Assembly: GCF_004337985.1 (NCBI RefSeq)
Contig: NC_043740.1
Location: forward strand, 4,153,030-4,217,029
Source of the DNA: Pyricularia pennisetigena
Taxonomy: Eukaryota; Ascomycota; Sordariomycetes; Magnaporthales; Pyriculariaceae
Length of the DNA: 64,000 nt
Reading direction: 5' to 3'
The notes under the pieces are model-generated. The model saw only the letters and a program-made list of their open reading frames with translations, did not search any database and was not told where the DNA came from. This document shows positions 53,911 to 63,882 of the stretch, in pieces. The number at the start of each line of letters is the position of its first letter. Positions within the stretch are counted from its first letter, which is position 1. The position numbers and the translations under genes were made by a program.

Positions 53911-56900
53911 ATGAGCCGATTTTCTGGCAAGTCCCGTGCAGGAGCTGGCGCAAAGGGATTTGCCAGTCACGCTTCTACATCCTTCGGCGCATTTGCTTCC
54001 TCGGGCGGCGGCCGTTTATCCTATCTCTTTGAGCCGCCGGACTTCTCCTCCGTATCCGATCCGAACGTCGTCGTATCTCTCAAGAACGTCCTTAAGAAAG
54101 ATAGCACTACGAAAGCACGGGCCCTCGAAGACCTGGTCACCTACGTCCAATCGATAAACAGCGATGGCGGGGTCGAAGAAGCCGTCCTGGACGCTTGGGT
54201 GCAGCTTTACCCACGCACGGCCATCGACAACTCGCGCCGTGTCAGGGAGCTCGCGCATAGCCTGCTGATCGATCTTCTCAAGTCTGGCCGAAAGCGAATG
54301 GAACGCCGTATACCAAAGATTGTTGGTTCATGGCTGGCGGGAACATATGACAAGGATCGTGTCGTGGCGCGTGCTGCCAGCGATGGCTTGCAGTCGTTGC
54401 TCAGCAACGAGGAGAAACAACTTCTTTTTTGGAAGAAATGTCAGCCGCAGATTCTGGAATATGCGATCGAGGCTGTACAAGAAACGCCGGACTCGTTGAG
54501 CGACGAGAGATCGACGAGCAAGGATGATTCAGACGCGAAATACTACAGGGTGTTGGGTGCGGGGCTGTCCCTTGTCTTGGGTCTTCTACAAAGGCTGAAT
54601 GCAGCTGAAATGCAGCCTCATCAAGAGAGCTACGACGAATTCTTCTCACTGGACACTGTTTGGGACTCTGCGAAATCAGGGGATTCCTTTGTCCGGCGCC
54701 AGTGCTGCCAACTGCTATGGCTATCTATGGAAAAACAAGATGCCGCCATTGAGCAACATATACCTAAAATAGCCAAGACTCTTATATCTGAATCTCTCAA
54801 GTCCAACCAAATCGGTTCTGCTTTGGAGCTTGTCAGGATTCTCACCAGGTTGACCAAGCGGCATCCGGAGATATGGGGCACCAAGAAACCACCCTTATCC
54901 AGGTTACGTCCTTTTCTCGAAAAGGGGTCGCAAGGCAGCCCTTCGCCTGCAAGCTTTTGGTCTGCCCTTGATCAGCTCTTTGAAGTTATGCCAAAGGACA
55001 ACCTTGAGCCCAAGGCTGTTGCCGATGTTCTGAGGTCGGTGAGGACTGGTGTCTCAAACCGTGACGAACCTCGGAACGCTGCTGTTGATGCCTGGTCCTT
55101 CTACCTCTCCGTCTGCCGGCGACTGGTGACAGTTACCGAGCCGGCTGAATCACGCTCCGCTATTGTCGTCGAATTTGTACATCCACTCGTTGAGCATTAC
55201 ATTCAGCCTGCCGGCGATAGACCCTTTGCTGGGCTTGCTGCGCAGCTCGAGATTGCGGCGAAAGCAGTGCAAGTGTTGTCTATTGTTGAAGACAAGGGAA
55301 TTGTCGATAGCGTCCGTGATCTGTGGACTAAAACTGTCCAAAGTCTCGGCACTCGTTTGATAGATAGCCTTTCCGAGGCATCTCAGGATTATGCAAAGGC
55401 ACAGCAATTGTTAGCGGACGAAGGGGCACGCTTATTTTCTCTGATAGCTGCTCTGAAAGGATCTTCTATATCTAGCCCAACGACAACCAGCAGTGACACG
55501 GCCGTTGAGATAGCCTCGCCGCCCGCTTTAGAGTTGCTCGACGTGGCTTTGGAGACACTCACCAAAGATGCCTATCGCCCATTCGCGGCCGCGTCAATAT
55601 TGGAGTCTGCCTTTACAAAGACGCCTCTTATCCTAGACGGGGAACAGGGGCTCTCTCTTGTTAAGGAACTGTTTCCGATCAGCAGTCCGACGCAAATGGA
55701 GACAATGCTATCTTCACCATCAGCTGCGTCTATGTTATCGTGCCTTCTATCACTGAACAGCATCAAATCAGTCTCTTCCCATTTTGAGCAGTATTGGAAG
55801 GCTGTCGTTCACTCGCTCCTCGCTCACCCGGACGAGAAGCTTGCTTCCAGGTGCCTGACTCGAATGGTCGCTGATGTACAAGCTGCTTCGCTTGCTTGTC
55901 AGGAGGAATCACTCCAGAAATATCTCGGGAGTAGCTGTCTTGGATGTGCTCAAGGAACAATGGAAAGGTGGGAACTTTTCGAAACGTGCTTCACATTTGA
56001 CGTTTTGGCTTCAGATGTGGCTGGGCAGATTGCCAAAAACATTCTGGACCTATTCAACAACTCCGAACCTGCTACTATCGAGTCGGCTCTCAAGGCTTTG
56101 GACATCATCGCTCACAGGAAGCCTGCTCTCCTGTCACAAGATGAAGATTTACATTTAGCTCTTATCACGAAGCTCCTGACCCTCGCCGAAATCCCCAACG
56201 ACCGAATCTCTAGCCATGCTGCGGGGATCAGGCTTCTGTTGGAGACGCACAACAGCACCGACGGCGGACCTCAGCTGGTGAGGATTATTCAGGAGAACCT
56301 CGAAACAGCTGGGCCTGCTTCGCTTGGGATTGAAACCTTGGTGCAACAGGCGTCCAAGATTTCCAAGATGGCGGACGTGTCGATTGAGCAGCTTTTCCCA
56401 AGCACCACGATTTGGTTTGAAGAACTTGCTCAGTTCCTTCAGGGTAGCCTCAACCCATCGCTTTCCCTCACCAACAACCTCGGAGGCGTATACTTTTTGG
56501 CAGCAGCTACGGCACCACAGCAATCTCAACCCTCTCAGCGCGACCGTCAAGGCTTGGCCGTGCCTGCCAGAATGGCAATCTACACCAAGAGCCTTCTCGC
56601 GTTGGGATTCAAGATAGACATGCTGCCTGTCGAGTTTCAGGTTGAGCTTTTATGCTTACTCTACCTTTCTACTCTTGTAGTATCTGACCAAATAGTCCTT
56701 ATGGAAGATGGCAAGCTGTGGGGCTCGCTTGCCAAGTCGGAAGATCTCATGAACGCAGAGAAATTTGTCACGTCTGCACGAAGGGTGTTGAAAGAAATGC
56801 TAATGTGTCCACAAAGCGAGAATGTGGAAGACCCGCATCTTTCTGGACTTTCCGGGAATCTAATAAAACTTCTCCTCACGCAAGCAAGAACGTTGTCCCC

Positions 56901-58878
56901 GCTGGCAATATACAGCGCAAGGGCACTTGGTGAGATTCTTCAGGCTCTGGCTGAGGAGCATGGCTTCAAGCCAGCCCAGCAAGAAGAGTGGATCTCTAGT
57001 CTTGATGTTTTCAGAGCGACGCCCGCCACAGTATTGCCTTGCATCGCCATACTCACTGGATACGGGGAGCTCCTTGTGTCATCCAGAACCATCAACACTC
57101 TGCTTAACCGTCTTATTAGTGACGTTGCCGGGTCTAATGCAGACTCGTTGCAGACTCTGTTGACGCTAATCCTCCTCGACGCCTGCTTATCGGTCTACGG
57201 GGCTGATGCGTTGCCTGTCGCTAACAACCGCCTGGTCTTCGCTATCAAGCAGATTACGTCATGGTTCGAAACCCCGGAAACGATCGGAAGCAAGACTGCT
57301 ACAGAGACATGTCGTGTTTTGACGCGCCTTTTGCCGAACATCAAAGACGTGTACGGATCTTATTGGGAGAAGACGCTGGACTTCTGTAAGCATCTCGGGG
57401 ATAGAGCAGCCAATGAGGCTGGGGATCGGAGACTGCCTTACGTGCATGCGTCACTAAAGCTCATCGGCGTCCTGGAATCGTTGGATGAGCCAAACGACGA
57501 TCTTGAGGATGCGATACATGCATTCTCAGAACACAAGAGAAAGCATTTGATAAGTCTCCTTCAACTGCAGGAGAGTTCTACCTCGCAGCCTGCCGAGATA
57601 GTCAACTCCTTACTCTGCAGACAGGTCGATTGCTTGCCTCCAGGAGACATTGCCGAGCTTGGAGATGTCTATGGGTTAGTGGATTCAGCATCGAGAGATG
57701 TGCAGAGTGCTGCATTCAATCTCCTTCATCGAGCGATACCGCGGGCACAAGAGAAGCTCTCGGTGGATATTGTCTTGGAAAAGAGTGGTAAGTCGAGTCT
57801 CTGCTTGCCGTCTTCTTGCTTGAATGACTCGTTGACTAACATAGCGGCAGATGTTCGCCTGCCCGACGAACTCTTGTCTCTTCTTCTTGATCCTCCAACG
57901 CTCGAGGCTTTCCACGATGACCTTATTGCAGGTTTTCCGACCCCAGTTCGAAGCTATTTCCTAGCGTGGCATCTCATCTTTGATGCTTTTTCTGCTGCTT
58001 CATTCCCACTACGCAATGCATATACCGAGAATCTCAAAGCAAACAACTCCCTGGAACCGATGCTCAACTTTACTTTTGACGTCCTCGGCCACTCGGCCGC
58101 ACATCCACTTAATTTGAACCAGGCCCATCTTGTAGATAGAATTTCATCTTACGATCTTCAAGCGGCCGAGGCGGAACCAGACGAGAAAGCAATGCAGTGG
58201 TTGCTTGTCCACGTGTACTACCTCGCCCTTAAATACCTTCCAGGGCTGGTCAAGGGGTGGTACATCAATTGCAGGTCAAAACAAACACGCATTGCCGTTG
58301 AGAGCTGGACAATGCGCTACTTCTCACCCGTCATCATTTCTCAAACTCTAGACGATGTTGCCAAATGGGCAGACGAACAAGAGCCTCCGGCCGAAGACGA
58401 GAAGGAGCTCATCATCAAAGCTAGCAAGCTCTCGCGCGAAGTTATTGTCGGCTACGAGGTTGACGATCTTCAGGCATCCATCTCGATACGACTTCCTCCA
58501 GCCTACCCTCTTGAGCCGGTGTCGGTGGCGAGCGTCAATCGCGTGGCAGTCAACGAGAAGAAGTGGCAGAGCTGGCTGATGACGACGCAGGGAGTCATCA
58601 CATTCAGCAACGGCAGCATCGTGGACGGAATTGCGACTTTCAGACGGAACGTCATTGGGGCAATGAAGGGCCAGACCGAGTGTGCCATCTGCTACAGCAT
58701 CATCTCGACGGACCGCCGGGTGCCGGACAAAAGGTGTGGGACGTGCAAGAACCTGTTCCACCGGGGCTGCCTCTACCAGTGGTTCCAAACCAGCAACCAA
58801 AACACATGTCCGCTATGCAGGAACCCCATCGACTACCTTGGGGCTCCGGCGCGGAGAGACCAAAGCTGGGTGGACTAG
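53911..58878 (+). CDS. LTN1: E3 ubiquitin ligase listerin (Ltn1/Rkr1)
   Basis: Two exons, 53911-57787 and 57851-58878, give 1634 residues. The 63-nt intron (GTAAGT, GACTAAC branch, GGCAG) is a multiple of three without stops, so an unspliced reading also stays open. Splicing gives EKS-DVRLPDELLSLLLD, which fits the family. The N-terminus carries the conserved FGAFASSGGGRLSYLFEPPD and DPNVVVSLKNVLKKDSTTKARAL. The middle is a long HEAT/ARM-like solenoid. The C-terminus holds an RWD-like part (LQASISIRLPPAYPLEPVSV) and a RING with C4HC3 ligands: CAIC, then RCGTC, LFHRGCLYQWF and CPLC (about residues 1570-1617). Listerin ubiquitinates nascent chains stuck on dissociated 60S subunits in ribosome quality control. 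Length and motifs agree with fungal orthologues. Confidence 0.96.
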   Translation: MSRFSGKSRAGAGAKGFASHASTSFGAFASSGGGRLSYLFEPPDFSSVSDPNVVVSLKNVLKKDSTTKARALEDLVTYVQSINSDGGVEEAVLDAWVQLYPRTAIDNSRRVRELAHSLLIDLLKSGRKRMERRIPKIVGSWLAGTYDKDRVVARAASDGLQSLLSNEEKQLLFWKKCQPQILEYAIEAVQETPDSLSDERSTSKDDSDAKYYRVLGAGLSLVLGLLQRLNAAEMQPHQESYDEFFSLDTVWDSAKSGDSFVRRQCCQLLWLSMEKQDAAIEQHIPKIAKTLISESLKSNQIGSALELVRILTRLTKRHPEIWGTKKPPLSRLRPFLEKGSQGSPSPASFWSALDQLFEVMPKDNLEPKAVADVLRSVRTGVSNRDEPRNAAVDAWSFYLSVCRRLVTVTEPAESRSAIVVEFVHPLVEHYIQPAGDRPFAGLAAQLEIAAKAVQVLSIVEDKGIVDSVRDLWTKTVQSLGTRLIDSLSEASQDYAKAQQLLADEGARLFSLIAALKGSSISSPTTTSSDTAVEIASPPALELLDVALETLTKDAYRPFAAASILESAFTKTPLILDGEQGLSLVKELFPISSPTQMETMLSSPSAASMLSCLLSLNSIKSVSSHFEQYWKAVVHSLLAHPDEKLASRCLTRMVADVQAASLACQEESLQKYLGSSCLGCAQGTMERWELFETCFTFDVLASDVAGQIAKNILDLFNNSEPATIESALKALDIIAHRKPALLSQDEDLHLALITKLLTLAEIPNDRISSHAAGIRLLLETHNSTDGGPQLVRIIQENLETAGPASLGIETLVQQASKISKMADVSIEQLFPSTTIWFEELAQFLQGSLNPSLSLTNNLGGVYFLAAATAPQQSQPSQRDRQGLAVPARMAIYTKSLLALGFKIDMLPVEFQVELLCLLYLSTLVVSDQIVLMEDGKLWGSLAKSEDLMNAEKFVTSARRVLKEMLMCPQSENVEDPHLSGLSGNLIKLLLTQARTLSPLAIYSARALGEILQALAEEHGFKPAQQEEWISSLDVFRATPATVLPCIAILTGYGELLVSSRTINTLLNRLISDVAGSNADSLQTLLTLILLDACLSVYGADALPVANNRLVFAIKQITSWFETPETIGSKTATETCRVLTRLLPNIKDVYGSYWEKTLDFCKHLGDRAANEAGDRRLPYVHASLKLIGVLESLDEPNDDLEDAIHAFSEHKRKHLISLLQLQESSTSQPAEIVNSLLCRQVDCLPPGDIAELGDVYGLVDSASRDVQSAAFNLLHRAIPRAQEKLSVDIVLEKSGKSSLCLPSSCLNDSLTNIAADVRLPDELLSLLLDPPTLEAFHDDLIAGFPTPVRSYFLAWHLIFDAFSAASFPLRNAYTENLKANNSLEPMLNFTFDVLGHSAAHPLNLNQAHLVDRISSYDLQAAEAEPDEKAMQWLLVHVYYLALKYLPGLVKGWYINCRSKQTRIAVESWTMRYFSPVIISQTLDDVAKWADEQEPPAEDEKELIIKASKLSREVIVGYEVDDLQASISIRLPPAYPLEPVSVASVNRVAVNEKKWQSWLMTTQGVITFSNGSIVDGIATFRRNVIGAMKGQTECAICYSIISTDRRVPDKRCGTCKNLFHRGCLYQWFQTSNQNTCPLCRNPIDYLGAPARRDQSWVD

Positions 58879-59170
58879 GAATGATTCAAATGAATCACAA
58901 AAGTGCCTTTTCGCTTCAAAAGCAATGTTGAGATTTGGACTGATGTACTTTCGTAGTGGTATAAAATTCAGCTAGACAAACCTTCAAGGAACTGGATGCA
59001 AGTTCTGAATATCTTACGCCATGGATACCAAGGATCCATTTGAACTGGATTCACTTTGTTCCTGCTAGACATTCTGGTCACCGCCTCATGAGTCTACGCA
59101 ACAGGCATGATTCGGGGCACAAATGATAGCTGTGGACACCACCAGGCCAGTTTTGTTTACCAGTGTGTGA

Positions 59171-59190
59171 TCTATCTATCTATCTATCTA
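59171..59190 (+). repeat. TCTA microsatellite
   Basis: Five perfect tcta units downstream of LTN1. Confidence 0.85.
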
Positions 59191-59501
59191 CATGGTGAAT
59201 CACACGATGGGGAGTCCCAGCCCGTTCCATGGCTTTGCCGGTTGTCAATGTTCCCCTATCTTGCTCCATCTCTCTTTCTCTCTTACATCAGCACGAGATA
59301 CCTATGAAAGCTTTTAAGCCTTGAGTGATGTCCCAGTCATAAGACCGATTGGCGATACTGAGTAAAGCACCGCGCAAAGCTGTAAAACAATCTTAACTTT
59401 GATCAATGCCTCCTCTGATAATAATCCATCATTGAAGACTGTTGCAATTTCAACCTTGAATGAGATTGCCGTTCATTCATCTAAGGCATTCCAAAACCCC
59501 C

Positions 59502-59658
59502 CCACGGGGGCCCGTGGCAGCCCAAAATCGGTGGGGCGGCCTAGTCTCAGTGCTCAGACTAGACCCCTGCGGGGTCCGAGCGCTTCATGTACCTTTTAGG
59601 CACATGGCTTTTCGGCCAATTGCATTGGCCGAAAAGATCGCGCTCGTTCTAGTCTGAG
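59502..59658. repeat. Nested palindromic element
   Basis: Outer arms ctcagactaga (59553-59563) and tctagtctgag (59648-59658) are perfect reverse complements. Inside them lie two perfect hairpins that share a TGC loop: gacccc-tgc-ggggtc (59562-59576), and a hairpin with 13-bp arms, cttttcggccaat and attggccgaaaag, at 59608-59636. A further hairpin cacggg-gg-cccgtg lies just outside, near 59505. The arrangement suggests a foldback or MITE-type element or a structured RNA. Function is unknown. Confidence 0.65.
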
Positions 59659-60103
59659 GACAACTTGTCGATTTTCCCCGCTCATGGCGGGTATTTGTAC
59701 TGTGTTCGCACTGTAAATGCACTGAACACGTAATAATAACAGTATAAACACTGTATGTGATTGAATATTCAAATAAATAAATAAAATAAAAATTGTAAAA
59801 ATATCGGGTAACCTGCGTTGCAATATATGATTTATTTATGCTTTTCTGGCGTAGGAACCGTTCGTATAGCCTTTCTGGTTATATAAATATTTAAAAAAAA
59901 GATTTATTAATATATATTATTATATTCAATTAATTATTTTAAGCAGTGATATTTTATTAATATTTTTATTTTAATAAATAATTTATTAAACGAACTAATA
60001 ATTCGCCCAATTATGATACGGATAAATACATTTTATCCATTAAATCTTTATCCCAATTTTAACAAATTCGTTTTCCGTTTACATTGTTGTTCCTTTTTAA
60101 TCG

Positions 60104-60270
60104 CCCCAGCACGAAAACCCGCGGGTTACCCAATTCGGGTTGAGCCCGCCAGCCCGCGGTCCCCCATCTACCCGCCAAGAAAACCCGTGGGCCACTACGG
60201 GCCCCCGCCAAGAGCCCATGGGTTGGCGGGCCGGGCTGGGCTAAACCTGTTTTCGGGTTTTGGCAGGCCT
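60104..60270. mobile_element. GC-rich subterminal repeat block resembling a hAT-type transposon end
   Basis: Clustered short words such as acccgcgggtt, gagcccgccagcccg, aaaacccgtgggcc, ttggcgggccgggctggg and ttttcgggttttggc occur in both orientations within 170 bp. Such CCCG/CGGG-rich subterminal arrays are seen at ends of some fungal hAT elements and their non-autonomous derivatives. No transposase gene is present and terminal inverted repeats are not clear, so this is tentative. It directly abuts the 3' end of a BTB pseudogene. Confidence 0.4.
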
Positions 60271-60285
60271 TACATTCATCAACCC

Positions 60286-61213
60286 TTACCGAACGTTGGC
60301 TATCACTTCGGTGGTGAGATCTGGATGCTGGCCAAAGATGTCTTGCATGCCCTCCCAAAAGGACTCGACCTGCGAGTTGTCGGCTATCAGCCCTCGGAAT
60401 ACCGGGCCGGAGATGAGTCTCGGCGTCAACCGGTGCCAGTTTGTAGATTTCGTCGACCACAGCAGACAGGCCTTTCATGTCCGCGGCTCTCAGAGCGGGA
60501 CTTTTTTGCGTGAACTGCTCTAGGCCATACGCCTTGAGTTCAGGCGCCAGAAACTTGTGGTCGAGGTTGTACATTTCGGCCGCCACCAGCATGTGCAAGG
60601 CAGCTGTACAAATATGCAGCTCCTGTGAAGGCATCAATGACACTCGGGGCGCTTCTTGATATTGGGTTGCGTTGTTGTCTCTTCAGAGTGAAGTGTTTGG
60701 TGCAGGTAGCAAGGCCCGTGAAAATGGGACTTGGATAGAGAGGCATTCATTACTAGCCATTGCTTTTCTTTTCGCAGCGTCAAGGGCCATATGCTCCGGT
60801 ATAGGCATGATCGATGAACCTCATGTCCAGCACAGGATCATCATCTGGAAGGTCGATCGTGCGACATATTGACTCCTAATGGGACCAGTGAGTCCTGGTG
60901 TGAGCGCAGCAGAAAATGGAGCAAACTAGAATATAGCAGCTCTTGAGAAGACAACCTTGCTAGCTCCGATGATGCGCGTTGCAAGACGATAGCTTTGAAG
61001 CTGCCGGAACATGCAGTGTCGAGGAACTAGGAGTGTGCGCAGATGACCACCCGGTGGAGCGTGAAGCTCTGGCCCCTTGCGGGTGACTCTCAGGTCGGTA
61101 AACTGGTGGACGCGTTTACGACGGTAACAGTCAGCAAGGCTGTTTTGAGCTGCAAACGGGCGGTTGAGGACCAATTTATCCGGATGGGATAGAAAAGGCG
61201 AGCCAGGAAGCAA
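60286..61213 (-). pseudogene. BTB/POZ-domain pseudogene
   Basis: Minus-strand pieces of one BTB protein lie in order: VHQFTDLRVTRKG; after a frameshift near 61068, GQSFTLHRVVICAHS; then an in-frame TAG and FLDTACSGSFK. After a probable intron comes IDLPDDDPVLDMRFIDHAYTGAY, then the post-BTB helix block LHMLVAAEMYNLDHKFLAPEL. After another frameshift near 60410 the tail reads VFRGLIADNSQVESFW and ends at TAA 60288-60286. Two frameshifts and a nonsense codon within the conserved domain make it a pseudogene unless the assembly is poor here. It is flanked on its 3' side by transposon-like repeats and lies near a related gene 1.1 kb away. Confidence 0.8.
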
Positions 61214-62270
61214 AGCTTTGCATTTTCAAGCATCAACTTGAGATAGGCATGGAGGGGAAAACATGACAGCTATCGTAGACTTTCTATTGCGGGAATGATA
61301 ATGGATATGCTTGCTTAATCGTTCAGCATTAGGATCGTTTAGCTAGACAACAAAAGATATAGAGCTGTGATACATTCTGGACACGGGTAGAAGTATCTTC
61401 TCATTGGGGACAATGGAATTCTCTATGCTCTCTATGCTAGGCTGTGCAAGCCTTGATGAGCGGGAACCACTTCTGGGAGATTTTTATGCGGTCTTCTACA
61501 ACCCCAGAATCCCCGGTATTGGAGCTCAGTCCGGTTAATTGATGAGTTTTTGCGCCAACAGAATAGCTGCTCGCTTGGATCGAGTTGAAAGCACGTGCTT
61601 GCTCTCAGCGCAAGCACCGGGCAACACAAAGAACCCGAAATGACTAGAAGACCGATACATGCAATAGTTGAGACATCGTTAGTTTTCTAACTCTTACTGG
61701 TAGGGTTAACTGTAATCTAGGTGTGACCAGTTAGCCATTTTATACTTGCTGCTGCCTTCGGACACGATGTTTACTCTCCCTAGACTTTTGAATCAACCCA
61801 GCTACACTCGACCTGAAAATTGTTCCGAGTGTTGTATAGGAGGAACATCTGGCTTCGTGTTTGAAACTATTTGGTATCTATGTCATGAGTCAACGCTACG
61901 TGGAAGAAATTCTCCCTTATCCCCATTTTCAACTGATTCCCTAAGCTTGTTCCTTTAAGTTGGCACTGACCCATTATCGTTTTCTGGAGGGGGACAAAAG
62001 TTCAAAAAAGAAAACAAATTGAACGAACTGACTAGTCAACTCGTATTTACCAGTATCGGATAGAAAGGACATTGACAAGCTGCTGCCTTCCGTAAATACA
62101 AGTATGCTTTGTTCATTACCCATTTCCCTGAGAAGACCAAGGGCTTGCACGTCTTGCAGTCCTGGAATCCAAGAGAGAGCTTAGCTAGTAGCACAATTAT
62201 CATGAGCACCAGCATCAGCACCAACGGCGGACTGGCTTTCCCAGATGAAGAAGGCTCTTGTCTCTCGCAT
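61214..62270. other. Spacer between two BTB loci
   Basis: About 1.06 kb without a recognised gene. The short frames have no domain. Confidence 0.5.
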
Positions 62271-63882
62271 CTACTGCAAGCTGCGAGGTTTGCTCGGTTT
62301 CCAGATCTGGTTTGGTGCGAATGATCGGTCGCAGGCGTTGCATGTCCAGCCTCTGTATTCACGGAAGTCGTGAGGTTTCAGTCGAGAGACACACGGATTG
62401 CTAACATCTTTAGTAGATCGGCTGTGATTAGTATAGACATCACAGGATGGGCAATATCCCACAGAGGCAGGTTCGATAGTAACAACCCATCCTCCCAGCT
62501 CGGTGTCGGGGATAAACGTCTGTTTTGCATGGTGGCTGAGTAGATCACTGGAGAAGTCTGGATATTCCCGTGCAACCAGGCTTACTGGATATAGAGCCTG
62601 TCGCTTGTTGATGCTCATGAAATGGTTGGTGATGCGACAAAGAGGCTCCTTAATGGCCAAGTCGGTGCTTGTAGTACCCGAGTAAATGATTCTCACGATG
62701 TCACTGAGACACCTGACGTTCCCTGAGTCCAGTTCGAGTCCAGACTGCTCTAGCAGACATGCGAAGAAGCCAAACCGCCGCAGACTGAGAATTTTGAGTT
62801 CAGGCATCAGTAACCTTTCTGCCGCCGTGTACAGGGCTGCAGATTCCTTGACATGGTCAAAACATACTGTGTGCATATCTGGGTCTAAGTACTCACGATA
62901 AGTATCAGGGGTGTAAAAGTTTGCAAGGTCCATATCCCAAGCCCAGTGTGCCATGTTGTGATGGCACTAGTGCTCCAGGTTTGCCATCTTTTCTCGAGCT
63001 ATTGGGAAAGATTAGCTAACTTAGAATACCAGACGTATGTTCATCTTGCCGCTGGATGATCAGGGTACATTATTTTCGTTTCTATGAACAACATTGTGGG
63101 CTTCTTACCTGCAGTCACACTACGGACTTGGCCAGCCGCACCAAGGAAATCTCCAAGTAGCATCAGCTGGAGCTGGAGATCTTCGGACGTGACGCGCTTG
63201 AGGATTTCGGGATAAGGGTCCTTGTGCCGTTGCGCGTCTTCGGTATAGGTACCAGTGTACATGAGCTCGATGATTTGGCGGAAAAGCCTGCCATAAATTC
63301 CCGGAAGATGGACTGTTCTTGTATTAGCCTCCTAAAGCCCGAGTCTTAGTGAGTGTCTCTCTCTCCCTCTTTCTCTCCCTCTTTCTCTCCCTCTCCCTCC
63401 ATTGCTATGCTTACCTGAAAACCGATCTTGCATGCCGTCACAAAGAAGGCCGACCTCGTGCAAACAATGATCTTATGGAGTTGGAAGGTCATTTTGTCCG
63501 CCGTGATAACAGTCAAGTCGGAAAAGTCCTCGCTCGGGTGGCCATCCCAGAGCTCCTACCAAAGATTGTCCATGTTGAAGACGAATCCAAGCACTAGGCA
63601 AGGTGAACGAAAAGTGAAATGCCAAATTTGTTCTGCCTCGGGAGGATCTGGTCCGCAATCTCTCGTGCTGATGGGTTAAAATGAAGAATTGAACCCGGTG
63701 ATGAGTTCCGGGCCAGAAGAACGACGGGAGGTGTTTCAAGTAGTGGAGAGTGAAGGTTTGGTTGTGATGGTCGATGTTGTGGAGGCGAGCGCTTCCCTTG
63801 TTACCAGCCCGGCTCAGAGCTCTCAACTTCTCAGGTGGGCAGAATTTACGGCTGCAATGTGCGGTGGTAGTTGCTTGCCCAT
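62271..63882 (-). CDS. BTB/POZ-domain protein with C-terminal zinc-binding motif, exon model partly tentative
   Basis: Three coding blocks on the minus strand are well supported by content. 63555-63415 encodes SDLTVITADKMTFQLHKIIV, the start of a BTB fold. 63331-63128 encodes EANTRTVHLPGIYGRLFRQI followed by MYTGTYTEDA, the BTB C-terminal half. 62966-62271 encodes the helical post-BTB region (FDHVKESAALYTAAERLL) and a tail with two CxxC pairs, YCPSCDVY and WTCNACDRSF, a likely zinc ribbon. A first exon 63882-63850 (MGKQLPPHIAA) would join in phase but needs a 294-nt intron with a weak GTAAAT donor. The donor after the second block is either GTCCGT, which keeps frame, or the stronger GTAAGA, which does not. 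The first intron of the core contains a CT-rich repeat. It may be functional or a young pseudogene. Role unknown. Confidence 0.6.
63355..63400 (+). repeat. CT-rich microsatellite in a BTB-gene intron
   Basis: Repeats of ctctccctctttctctccct lie within the intron between the first two BTB exons; on the transcribed strand they read as GA-rich. Confidence 0.75.

Larger units (their letters stand above)
58879..60285. repeat. Gene-free stretch with transposon-like debris
   Basis: After the LTN1 3' region (to about 59480) comes a block with three unlike parts: nested palindromes (59502-59658), a strongly AT-rich core (about 59660-60075) and a GC-rich run of short CCCG/CGGG words (about 60104-60270). 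Together they look like a decayed non-autonomous element, but no transposase frame or clear target duplication is seen. Confidence 0.5.

Noticed and set aside
59502..59658. Hammerhead-type ribozyme in the palindromic block
   Set aside because: The conserved CUGAUGA and GAAA core elements are not arranged around a three-way junction on either strand.
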